Positions 9,615-16,933 of a stretch of 64,000 nt of DNA are shown piece after piece; within the stretch, counting starts at the first letter, position 1, and each line of letters begins with the position of its first letter. A program made the translations under genes and the position numbers. The notes below the pieces were generated by a model that saw nothing but the letters and a program-made list of their open reading frames with translations, was not told the DNA's origin and searched no databases. This stretch comes from Stenotrophomonas maltophilia D457 (GTDB lineage: Bacteria; Pseudomonadota; Gammaproteobacteria; Xanthomonadales; Xanthomonadaceae): contig NC_017671.1 of assembly GCF_000284595.1 (NCBI RefSeq), positions 248,001-312,000 on the forward strand. The letters are read 5' to 3'.

Positions 9615-9628
9615 TGAATACGAATTCA
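9615..9628. promoter_or_regulatory. Candidate TetR operator between ivd and the TetR gene
   Basis: The 14-mer TGAATACGAATTCA is an imperfect palindrome (12 of 14 positions symmetric) in the 159-bp gap between two divergent start codons, 24 bases before the regulator ATG. The patch is markedly AT-rich for this genome. Position and symmetry fit autoregulation by the TetR protein and control of ivd-mccB-mccA. This is inference from one site. Confidence 0.45.
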
Positions 9629-9651
9629 AAAATTGAAACCAGAATCAGAAC

Positions 9652-10269
9652 ATGGCCTATAAACGCTCTGCATTGATGGAAGAACGCCTGGCGGGCGCCC
9701 GTGAACGGATCCTGCTGGCCACCCGCGAGCTGGTCGCCACCGGCGGCTGGCGCAACGCCCCGGTGACCGCCGTGGCGACCCAGGCGGGGGTGTCCACCGG
9801 CCTGATCTATCGCCACTTCCCGTCCAAGGCCGAGCTGTTCGTGGAGGTGCTCAACGCCGCGGTGGCCCACGAGGTCGCGATCATGGAGCGCATCGCCAGC
9901 GGTCCGGAGGTGGCCAGCGAGCGCCTGCGGCTGGCAATCACCGCCTTCGTCCGCCGCGCCCTGGCCGGGCCGGGGCTGGCGCACGCCTTCATCGTCGAAC
10001 CGGTCGATCCGGACGTGGAGGCCGAGCGCATGCGCGGACGTCGCGCGTTCGGCGACGTGTTCCTGCGGCTGGTGGAGGAAGGCGTGGCCGCCGGTGAGCT
10101 GCCGGCGCAGGACGCGCATGTGGCCGCCGCGTGCCTGGTCGGCGCCTTCACCGAAGCGATGGTCGGTCCGACCGCGCCCAGCCGCGAAGCGCACCGCGAC
10201 GAAGACGCGCTGGTGGATGCGATCTGCAGCTTCTGCCTGCGCGCGATCGGTGCCCCGGTAATCCGGTAG
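9652..10269 (+). CDS. TetR family transcriptional regulator, probable control of the leucine/isovalerate operon
   Basis: The 205-residue protein has a typical TetR layout: a helix-turn-helix at about residues 20-65 ([19 protein letters not shown], then [19 protein letters not shown]) and a helical C-terminal ligand domain. It is divergent from ivd-mccB-mccA, so it most likely senses an acyl-CoA intermediate and represses that operon. This is inferred from position only. A palindrome in the shared gap could be its operator. Confidence 0.85.
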   Translation: MAYKRSALMEERLAGARERILLATRELVATGGWRNAPVTAVATQAGVSTGLIYRHFPSKAELFVEVLNAAVAHEVAIMERIASGPEVASERLRLAITAFVRRALAGPGLAHAFIVEPVDPDVEAERMRGRRAFGDVFLRLVEEGVAAGELPAQDAHVAAACLVGAFTEAMVGPTAPSREAHRDEDALVDAICSFCLRAIGAPVIR

Positions 10270-10287
10270 CGCCGGCCGCTGGCCGGC
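10265..10287. repeat. GTAG-headed palindrome (SMAG-type REP element)
   Basis: A GTAG head is followed by an imperfect palindrome built on GCCGGCC-GCT-GGCCGGC, overlapping the stop codon region of the TetR gene. The GTAG head plus GC-rich stem is the definition of SMAG elements of S. maltophilia. It sits directly beside a hairpin of a second family at 10298. Confidence 0.8.
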
Positions 10288-10297
10288 TTCTGTTGCT

Positions 10298-10338
10298 GGG
10301 GTCAGATCCCTTTTGCGGCGCAAAAGGGATCTGACCCC
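10298..10338. repeat. 40-bp perfect hairpin, GGGGTC/GACCCC family
   Basis: A near-perfect palindrome with outer arms GGGGTCAGATCCC and GGGATCTGACCCC and an inner stem TTTTGC/GCAAAA. The same outer arms with a different inner stem recur at five places in the window, always between genes. It may stabilise or end the transcript; there is no T-run. Confidence 0.8.
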
Positions 10339-10477
10339 ATCCCCGACCCCAGCCCCCGGCATGTTGCGCCGCACCAGCAGTGACGCCTGTTGTCGCACGC
10401 AAGGCGCGTTCTATACTCGGTCCATCACGCAGTCGCTCAGCCGTGGTCCAACGACTATCAGCCAGGGGTAACGAAGA

Positions 10478-10996
10478 GTGCGGAATTACGATCTGGAGTT
10501 CCTGAAACGCTTCTCCATGGTGATCGCGCTGCTGGCGACCATCACCCTCGGCCTCATCCTCCTTGCCGCCTACATCCACACCCGGATTCCGCCCGAGGTG
10601 TCGCCCACTGCGGCCAAGCGCACCGAACAGCGCATTTCGCCCACCGGCGCGGTCTATGCCGGCAGCACCGGCGCCGCCGCGCAGGCCGCGGCCAAGGCCG
10701 CCGCGCTGGCCAAGGCGGCGTCGCAGGTGGCCTACGGCGGCACCAAGGATGGCAAGGTGATCTTCGACAACCTGTGCACCGCCTGCCACACCAACGGTGT
10801 GGGCATGGCACCGACGCTGGACCATTCGCATTGGGACAAGCGCATCGCGCAGGGCAAGGACACCCTCTACAAGCACGCCATCGAGGGCTATACCGGCCCC
10901 GACGGCGGGATCATGCCGCCCAAGGGCGGCAACCCGGCGCTGACCGAAGAACAGATCCACGCCACCGTGGACTGGATGCTGGGCAACCTGAAGTAA
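10478..10996 (+). CDS. Membrane-anchored class I cytochrome c (c5-like)
   Basis: The 172-residue protein starts at GTG 10478, with AGGGG about 12 bases upstream. One N-terminal transmembrane anchor (about 13-35) is followed by an Ala-rich linker (62-85) and a monohaem domain with CTACH (C100, C103, H104) and a distal Met in GIMPPKGG as the likely sixth ligand. The haem domain is periplasmic. It probably carries electrons to a terminal oxidase or other periplasmic acceptor. No oxidase genes are adjacent, so the partner cannot be named. Confidence 0.88.
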   Translation: MRNYDLEFLKRFSMVIALLATITLGLILLAAYIHTRIPPEVSPTAAKRTEQRISPTGAVYAGSTGAAAQAAAKAAALAKAASQVAYGGTKDGKVIFDNLCTACHTNGVGMAPTLDHSHWDKRIAQGKDTLYKHAIEGYTGPDGGIMPPKGGNPALTEEQIHATVDWMLGNLK

Positions 10997-11018
10997 CCGC
11001 CGCAACGCGCCGCTTCCT

Positions 11019-11092
11019 GTAGAGCCGAGCCCGCGCTCGGCTGCGCTCCGCGCGGTGTGGCCAGGTGCAGCCGAGCATGGGCTCGGCTCTAC
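11019..11092. repeat. Pair of SMAG-type elements in head-to-head inversion
   Basis: Two GTAGAGCCGAGC-type elements in opposite orientation, each with its own GCTCGGCT stem, are separated by about 25 bases. The pair can fold as two small hairpins or one long one. It lies in the 208-bp gap between the cytochrome c and nuclease genes. Confidence 0.85.
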
Positions 11093-11134
11093 GATCCCCC
11101 GGCTTTGCCCACCGAGGCCTGATCGCTCATATGC

Positions 11135-11163
11135 CCCCGCTGCGCAGGCGGGGTTTCGCATTT
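11135..11163 (+). terminator. Probable intrinsic terminator
   Basis: Stem CCCCGC/GCGGGG with a 7-base loop, followed by a weak T tract (TTTCGCATTT). It lies downstream of the cytochrome gene and 40 bases before the nuclease start, so it would separate the two units. Confidence 0.5.
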
Positions 11164-11204
11164 CAGGGTTAGTCTGTGCGCCTCTTCCATGGAGTCGCCC
11201 GTTG

Positions 11205-12650
11205 ATGCGCCGCCGTTCCCTCGCCCTTGCCCTGTCCCTGCTGCTGCCGGCCGGCGCCTTTGCCCAGGCCCAGCCGCAGGCCACGCCGGTCGCGCCGCCC
11301 TCCGTCGCGCGCGGCAGCGCCACTGTGGTGCTGACCGCTGCGCCGGCCGACTGGCGCGCGCTGGATGGGCAGCGCGTGCGCATCGCCGCGCCGCTTACCC
11401 TGGCCGGTACCGATGGCCTGCAGCACTTCGGCCAGCTCACGGTGGCGTTCGATGGCCGCCTCTGGCAGCCGACCGAAGTGGCCGCGCCGGGCACTGCCGG
11501 CTATGAGCAGGTGATGGCCGACAACCGGCGCCGCCGCCTGGTGCTGGAAGATGGCAGCGATGCCCGCGACCCCGCCAGCGTGCCCTACCTGCCGGGCAAC
11601 CCGGTGCTGCGCACCGGCATGCAACTGCGCAATGTGGAGGGCATCGTGCGCGTGGACGCGCAGGGCCATCCGCGCCTGCAGGTCGAAGGCGCGCTGAAGC
11701 TGCCGGAACTGAAGCGCCCGGCAGTACCCACGGTGCCGGGAAGCCTGCACGTGGCCGCCTTCAACCTGGAGAATTTCTTCAATGGTGACGGCCAGGGCGG
11801 TGGCTTCCCGACGCTGCGCGGCGCGCGCACGCTGGACGAGCACAAGGCGCAGCTCGCCAAGCTGGTCACCACGGTCAATGCGCTGGGCGCCGATGTCGCT
11901 GCGCTGATGGAACTGGAGAACGACGGCTACGGCCCGCAGTCGGCCATCGCCGAACTGGTCGATGCGCTCAACCGCGACCGCGGCGCGCAGGGCGACTGGC
12001 GCTTCGTCGACGCCGGCAACGGCCCCGGCGACAACCCGATCCGGGTCGGGATCATCTACCGAAGCACGCGCCTGCAGCCGGTCGGCAAGCCGGCCACGCT
12101 GACCGGCGGCCCGTTCGTCGAGCACAGCCGCGTACCGTTGGCGCAGGCCTTCCAGGGCAAGCAGGGGGCGCCGTTCGTGGTGGTTGCCAACCATTTCAAA
12201 TCGAAGGGTTGCCGTGACGCGGCCGGTGCCGACGCCGATCGCAACGACAATCAGGGCTGCTGGAACGCCACCCGTGTGACGTCGGCGCAGCAGCTGCACG
12301 CCTGGCTGCAGACCGATCCGACCGGTACCGGCGCCAGGGACGCGGTGCTGCTGGGTGACTTCAATGCCTACGCGATGGAAGACCCGATCCGCGCCCTGCA
12401 TGATCTGGGCTGGCAGGACGCGTTCAAGGTTGCCAAGGTCGAGCATCCCTACAGCTACGTCTACAACGGCTACACCGGCCGCCTCGACCACGCGCTGCTG
12501 AACCCGGGCATGGCCAGGCGCCTGCGCGGTGCCGCCGAATGGCACAGCAACGCCGACGAGCAGGACGCCAGCGGCTACCAGGGCCGCAACGTGCAGGGCC
12601 CGTGGCGCAGCTCCGACCACGACCCGCTGCTGCTGGGCTTCGACAAGTAA
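11205..12650 (+). CDS. Secreted endonuclease/exonuclease/phosphatase family protein
   Basis: I start at ATG 11205 because a clean signal peptide begins there (MRRRSLALALSLLLPAGAFAQA); GGAG lies 13 bases upstream. The mature part of the 481-residue protein has an N-terminal OB-like region and, from about residue 180, an EEP catalytic domain: AAFNLENFF, ALMELEND, VLLGDFNAY and SSDHDPLLLGF hold the metal-binding Asn, Glu, Asp and His. This layout is that of secreted nucleases that degrade extracellular DNA. The substrate could also be a phosphoester other than DNA. It appears to be a single-gene unit. Confidence 0.85.
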   Translation: MRRRSLALALSLLLPAGAFAQAQPQATPVAPPSVARGSATVVLTAAPADWRALDGQRVRIAAPLTLAGTDGLQHFGQLTVAFDGRLWQPTEVAAPGTAGYEQVMADNRRRRLVLEDGSDARDPASVPYLPGNPVLRTGMQLRNVEGIVRVDAQGHPRLQVEGALKLPELKRPAVPTVPGSLHVAAFNLENFFNGDGQGGGFPTLRGARTLDEHKAQLAKLVTTVNALGADVAALMELENDGYGPQSAIAELVDALNRDRGAQGDWRFVDAGNGPGDNPIRVGIIYRSTRLQPVGKPATLTGGPFVEHSRVPLAQAFQGKQGAPFVVVANHFKSKGCRDAAGADADRNDNQGCWNATRVTSAQQLHAWLQTDPTGTGARDAVLLGDFNAYAMEDPIRALHDLGWQDAFKVAKVEHPYSYVYNGYTGRLDHALLNPGMARRLRGAAEWHSNADEQDASGYQGRNVQGPWRSSDHDPLLLGFDK

Positions 12651-12661
12651 CGCGCCAGGCC

Positions 12662-12763
12662 GGGGTCGGATCCCATTCCCACGGAATGGGCTCTGACCCA
12701 AGGCATCGCGGGGTCTGAGGCGTAGGGGTCAGAGCCCATTCCGTGGGAATGGGATCCGACCCC
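12662..12763. repeat. Two inverted copies of the GGGGTC/GACCCC hairpin
   Basis: Copy one (12662-12699) and copy two (12725-12763) each form their own hairpin with inner stem CCATTCC/GGAATGG. Copy two is the exact reverse complement of copy one over about 38 bases, so the whole block can also fold into one long stem. It separates two convergent genes, the nuclease and the DMT transporter. Confidence 0.85.
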
Positions 12764-12772
12764 GGGTATCGC

Positions 12773-13630
12773 TCACCCCCAGGCGATCATCCCGATCGCC
12801 AGCACCGCCAGCGCCAGTCCCGCGCGGTTCCACTTCGTGGTGGCCTCGCCGAAGACGAACATGCCTACCAGCGCGCCCAGCACCACCACGCCGATGTTCA
12901 TGCCGGCGAACACGGTGGCCGGGCTCTCTGGCATCGCCTGGTGCGCATGCACATAGAACAGGATGTTGCCGCCATTGAGCAGGCCCAGCAGTGCACCCGC
13001 GCCGAGGTTGCGCCAGGCCAGTCGGCTGCGGCCACTGACATGCCGCCACAGCTGCATTGCCAGCATCAGCACGAAGGCGACGCTGAAACTGGCCAGCACC
13101 GCCGCCATCGACGGCGTGCCGGACAGCGCCACCTGCTTGAGCAGCACGTCCACCACTGCGAATCCGGCCCATACGCCCAGCAGCCAGCCCCAGCCGCCGG
13201 GTGAGGACGCCACCGCCGGGCCGCGCGGGCGCAGGCTGATGGCCACCATCGCCAGCAGGCCCAGGCCCAGGCCGGCCAGTTTCCAGGGCGTTGCGGTCTG
13301 GCCGAAGCACAGGAAGGCGGCGGCCAGGGAAAGCAGCAACGACAGCCGCTGCGCCACGTCGCTGCGGACGATGCCGGCCACCGCCACCGCGCGGCCCAGT
13401 ACCAGGAAGATCGAGGGCAGCACCACCGCCAGCGCCAGCAGTGACAGCCACGGCGCATGCGGCGCGCGCAGCGCATCCAGCGGTGGCTGCAGCACCACGG
13501 CGGTGAGCGTTGCCGCCACCAGATAGTTCCAGGTGACCATCTGCGCAACATCCAGCGGGCGGCGTGCGGCCACCTTCAACAACACCGAAACCAGCACACT
13601 GCAGATCACGGCCAGTGACAGATAGAGCAT
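12773..13630 (-). CDS. EamA/DMT family inner-membrane transporter
   Basis: The 285-residue protein is almost wholly hydrophobic, with about ten predicted membrane helices in two repeated halves, as in drug/metabolite transporters of the EamA family. C-terminal features include GLLNGGNILFYVHAHQA and AGMNIGVVVLGALVGMFVFGE. The substrate cannot be read from sequence. It faces the alpha/beta hydrolase gene divergently, with only 43 bases between start codons. Confidence 0.82.
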   Translation of the reverse strand: MLYLSLAVICSVLVSVLLKVAARRPLDVAQMVTWNYLVAATLTAVVLQPPLDALRAPHAPWLSLLALAVVLPSIFLVLGRAVAVAGIVRSDVAQRLSLLLSLAAAFLCFGQTATPWKLAGLGLGLLAMVAISLRPRGPAVASSPGGWGWLLGVWAGFAVVDVLLKQVALSGTPSMAAVLASFSVAFVLMLAMQLWRHVSGRSRLAWRNLGAGALLGLLNGGNILFYVHAHQAMPESPATVFAGMNIGVVVLGALVGMFVFGEATTKWNRAGLALAVLAIGMIAWG

Positions 13631-13673
13631 GGGGCGGGCACAGGGCAGGGGCGGGGGACGGTATCATGGTGCC

Positions 13674-14345
13674 ATGCACAAGCCCTTGTTCCCCGTCGCC
13701 CCCGGCGAAACCGCCTGCCTCGAACTGGACGGCCCGGCCGGCCCGCTGGAAGTGGTCGTCGACCTGCCCAAGGCCGATGTGCCGGTGCAGCCGATCGTGG
13801 CCATCGTCTGCCATCCGCTGTCCACCGAAGGTGGCACCCTGCACAACAAGGTGGTCACCATGACCGCCTCCACCCTGCGCGAGCTGGGCATCGCCACGGT
13901 GCGCTTCAACTTCCGCAGCGTGGGTGGTTCGGCTGGCACCTTCGATGGCGGCGTGGGCGAGCAGGATGACCTGAAGGCCGTCGCGGCCTGGGTGCGCAGC
14001 CAGCGCCCGGATGACCGCCTGTGGCTGGCCGGTTTCAGCTTCGGTGCGTTCGTGTCGCTGAAGGCCGCCGCCACGCTGCAGCCGGAAGCGCTGATCTCGA
14101 TCGCGCCGCCGGCCGGTCGCTGGGATTTCGACGGCATCGCGCCGCCGGCGCGCTGGCTGGTGATCCAGGGCGAGCAGGACGAGATCGTCGACCCGCAGGC
14201 CGTCTACCAGTGGCTGGACACGCTGGACGCCCCGCATGAGCTGGTACGCATGCCCGAGACCAGCCACTTCTTCCACCGCAAGCTGATCGACCTGCGCGGC
14301 GCGCTGACCCACGGCGTCAAGCACTGGCTGGGCGCGGCGGCATGA
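13674..14345 (+). CDS. Alpha/beta hydrolase
   Basis: I start at ATG 13674 (MHKPLFPV), giving 223 residues, the usual length of this small hydrolase family. The nucleophile elbow is GFSFG with Ser 122. The acid is probably in GEQDEIVDP and the His in ETSHFFHRK, completing a Ser-Asp-His triad. It is a cytoplasmic esterase-like protein with no signal peptide; the substrate is unknown. Its stop overlaps the zapE start (ATGA), so the two are translationally coupled. Confidence 0.85.
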   Translation: MHKPLFPVAPGETACLELDGPAGPLEVVVDLPKADVPVQPIVAIVCHPLSTEGGTLHNKVVTMTASTLRELGIATVRFNFRSVGGSAGTFDGGVGEQDDLKAVAAWVRSQRPDDRLWLAGFSFGAFVSLKAAATLQPEALISIAPPAGRWDFDGIAPPARWLVIQGEQDEIVDPQAVYQWLDTLDAPHELVRMPETSHFFHRKLIDLRGALTHGVKHWLGAAA

Positions 14346-15442
14346 GTGCACCCGAGCTGACCCCGTCGCAGCGGTATGCGGAAGGGGTTGCCCGTGGCGA
14401 CTGGCAGAACGATCCGGCCCAGCATGCGGCGCTGGCCGAGCTGGACCGCATCCACCTGGGCCTGCTGGACAGTGCCGAGGATGGCTGGCTGGACCGCCTG
14501 TCTTCGTTCTGGAAGAAGCCCGAGCCGATCAAGGGCCTGTACTTCTGGGGCGGCGTCGGCCGTGGCAAGACCTTCCTGGTCGACCTGTTCTACGACGGGC
14601 TGCCGATCAAGCAGAAGTACCGCACCCATTTCCACCGCTTCATGCGCAGCGTCCATGAGCGCCTGCGCGAGCACCAGGGCCAGAGCGACCCGCTGGCGAA
14701 GATCGCCCAGGAATGGCGCAGCAACCTGCGCGTGCTGGTGCTGGACGAGTTCTTCGTCACCGACATCGGCGATGCGATGCTGCTGGCGCGGCTGCTCGAG
14801 CGCCTGTTCGCCGAGGGCGTGACCCTGGTCACCACCTCCAACACCGCAGTGGAGAACCTGTACCTCAACGGCCTGCAGCGCGAGAGCTTCCTGCCGGCCA
14901 TCGGCCTGCTGCAGCGCTTCTGCGTGGAGCTGTACGCCGAAGGTACCGAGGATTACCGGATGCGCGCGCTGACCCGCTCGCCGGTATACCGCGCACCGCT
15001 GGCGGCCGACAGCGATCAGTGGCTGGCCACGCGCTGGAACGAGTTGAGTGGCGGCCAGCCGGCCAAGGCCGGCAACATAGAGATCGAGGGCCGCAAGATT
15101 CCGGTACGCGGCCGTGGCAAGAGCATTGTCTGGTTCGATTTCGCCGCGCTGTGCGAAGGCCCGCGCGGGCCCTCGGATTACATCGAGATCGCGCACGAGT
15201 TCAACACGGTGCTGCTGGGCGGCATTCCCGCCTTCGACCGCTTGAATGAGGATGCCGCGCGCCGCTTCGTCAACCTGATCGACGAGCTGTACGACCGCCA
15301 CGTCAACCTGGTCTGCACCGCCAGCACTTCGCCGATCGAGCTGTACACCGGCCAGCGCCTGCAGGGCGCGTTCGAACGCACCGCCTCGCGCCTGATCGAG
15401 ATGCAGAGCGCCGAGTACCTGGGTACCCCGCACCGGGCGTGA
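14342..15442 (+). CDS. zapE: Cell division protein ZapE (AFG1-like ATPase)
   Basis: The 366-residue protein has a Walker A at residues 70-77 (GGVGRGKT), a Walker B LVLDEFFVTD and a sensor segment TLVTTSNTAVENLY. It has the length and order of the AFG1/ZapE family. In E. coli ZapE is an ATPase that associates with FtsZ rings under constriction and stress. It overlaps the hydrolase gene by four bases. Confidence 0.9.
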   Translation: MSAPELTPSQRYAEGVARGDWQNDPAQHAALAELDRIHLGLLDSAEDGWLDRLSSFWKKPEPIKGLYFWGGVGRGKTFLVDLFYDGLPIKQKYRTHFHRFMRSVHERLREHQGQSDPLAKIAQEWRSNLRVLVLDEFFVTDIGDAMLLARLLERLFAEGVTLVTTSNTAVENLYLNGLQRESFLPAIGLLQRFCVELYAEGTEDYRMRALTRSPVYRAPLAADSDQWLATRWNELSGGQPAKAGNIEIEGRKIPVRGRGKSIVWFDFAALCEGPRGPSDYIEIAHEFNTVLLGGIPAFDRLNEDAARRFVNLIDELYDRHVNLVCTASTSPIELYTGQRLQGAFERTASRLIEMQSAEYLGTPHRA

Positions 15443-15454
15443 GGGCGGTTTACT

Positions 15455-15527
15455 GTAGAGCCGAGCCCACGCTCGGCTGCTTCTGGATGATGTGCCGAAA
15501 GGGAGCCGAGCATGGGCTCGGCTCTAC
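15455..15527. repeat. Pair of SMAG-type elements, inverted
   Basis: Two GTAGAGCCGAGC elements face each other across about 22 bases between the convergent zapE and DUF2884 genes. They belong to the same subfamily as the pair at 11019. Confidence 0.85.
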
Positions 15528-15542
15528 AGCAGCGCCGCGCAG

Positions 15543-16379
15543 CTATCGGGAAGGCGCCACCGCATTCCCACGCGGCCGCTCATCCGGCCCGGCCGGCACC
15601 TGCAGGCCCGAGCCATCGCCGTGCTCCACCCGAACGCTCTCGCTGCGCTCCAGCAGCCGCAGCGGTTGGCCTTGGTAGCGCACTTCCAGCGCGTCATGAG
15701 TGTCGGCCAGCGACTGCACCAGCGGGCACAGCGATTGTGCTTGGGCCTCGATGCGTTCGGCGCGGCCTTCCAGCTGCTGTTCCATCTGCGCGTCCAGACG
15801 GTCGGCGCGTGCCTCCATCGCATCGCTGCGTCCGGTGAAGATCTGCCACAGCATGCTGCGGGCGATGGAGGCGGACAGCGACTCGGCCATGTCCTGCACC
15901 TTGGCCTCGAAGCCTGGCCCGAACACAGCCTGTTCCCAGTAGCCCTTGCCCAGCGTGCCGCCGATCCAGTCATCGGCCTGCCGGCGCAGGCGCCGGACCT
16001 TGCGGCTGTTGGCGGTACCGGTGAGGCTTTCATAGACCCCGTCGAGCACGTCGAAGCTCAGTCCGCTCACTTCATGGGCCAGCGCCGTGGCGGCCGGCAT
16101 CAGCTGCCGTGCCCCGGCCTCCATCTGCCGAAGGCGGGCCGCGTCGGCCTCGCTGACCGGCACGACCGTGTCGTCCAGGCTCAGCACGCCATCGTGGAAC
16201 ACCACCTCGTGCGGTGCCTGCGGGCCATGCCGCAGCCAGATGCCACCGCTGTCCACCAGCACGTCATAGTCGGTGTGGATACCGCACTGGTCCGCGCGCA
16301 GCTTCGGGGTGTCAGCGGCAATTGCAGGTACGGTGACCACAGCAGCCAACAGGGCCAAGGCGGGTGCTGACAGGCGCAT
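15543..16379 (-). CDS. DUF2884 (YggN-like) secreted protein
   Basis: I start at ATG 16379, which has AAGGA 9 bases upstream and begins a signal peptide (MRLSAPALALLAAVVTVPAIAA); an ATG 21 bases earlier lacks both. The 278-residue periplasmic protein carries CGIHTDYDVLVDSGGIWL and a long helical, charged middle (RRLRRQADDWIGGTLGKG), as in the DUF2884/YggN family. The function is unknown. It is convergent with zapE across a repeat pair. Confidence 0.75.
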   Translation of the reverse strand: MRLSAPALALLAAVVTVPAIAADTPKLRADQCGIHTDYDVLVDSGGIWLRHGPQAPHEVVFHDGVLSLDDTVVPVSEADAARLRQMEAGARQLMPAATALAHEVSGLSFDVLDGVYESLTGTANSRKVRRLRRQADDWIGGTLGKGYWEQAVFGPGFEAKVQDMAESLSASIARSMLWQIFTGRSDAMEARADRLDAQMEQQLEGRAERIEAQAQSLCPLVQSLADTHDALEVRYQGQPLRLLERSESVRVEHGDGSGLQVPAGPDERPRGNAVAPSR

Positions 16380-16933
16380 GGTGGAATCCTTTCCGGTCAT
16401 TGCAGGACCCCAGCATCCCGCGTTCGGCAGGCGCCGTCACCCGCCGAAAGTCACTGCGCGATGGCGATTCGTCCGGCCATACCGGCTTTCCCACCGGCTG
16501 CCCACCACCTATCCACAGGGTTGTCCCTAGCCAGTTTCATCACTGTCATGTGAAGCTGTCATTGTTCCGTTTTCGCGGTGCGTTGTGCCACCGCAATGAC
16601 GCCTTTCGGACTTGACTGCGCAGCCCGTTCCGGCAGGTCTGAAGCGTCTGATCAGGGCGCCGATGGCACGATCCTTGCGGCGCAAGGGATTGCCGAATTT
16701 CACTACATTTGGCGTTGACGGACCCCATTACCCCCACTATCTTGTGGCCGTCGGTCGCAGCAACCCCCATTCCAGGGGTTGCCCCGGGGTACCCATCCGC
16801 GATCGTCAACGGCAGTGGCAGGCGCAGGGTCTCATCCCCTGCGACGCCGTCCTGCCATCCTGGGCTGTCATGTCCCGGGCCGCGTCACCCGATGCATCGA
16901 GCACCCCCAAATCACGCCAAGAGGACACACGCC
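16380..16933. other. 554-bp non-coding region upstream of nrdA
   Basis: I find no credible gene here; short open frames lack homology and ribosome sites. It holds the start region of the DUF2884 gene, a likely sigma-70 promoter at 16715-16743 and a small stem-loop at about 16672-16691 (ATCCTTGC...GCAAGGGAT). A single near-match to a DnaA box (CTATCCACA, 16509-16517) is too weak to claim. Confidence 0.6.
16715..16743 (+). promoter_or_regulatory. Sigma-70-type promoter for nrdA
   Basis: TTGACG and TATCTT are separated by exactly 17 bases. This is the best match to a housekeeping promoter in the region and would give a 5' leader of about 180 bases before the nrdA start. Confidence 0.55.

Noticed and set aside
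16701..16747. Possible NrdR boxes upstream of nrdA (CACTACATTTGG and CACTATCTTGTGG)
   Set aside because: Neither matches the 16-bp NrdR palindrome in length and the spacing is not the usual three helical turns. The second overlaps the -10 of a better-supported promoter.
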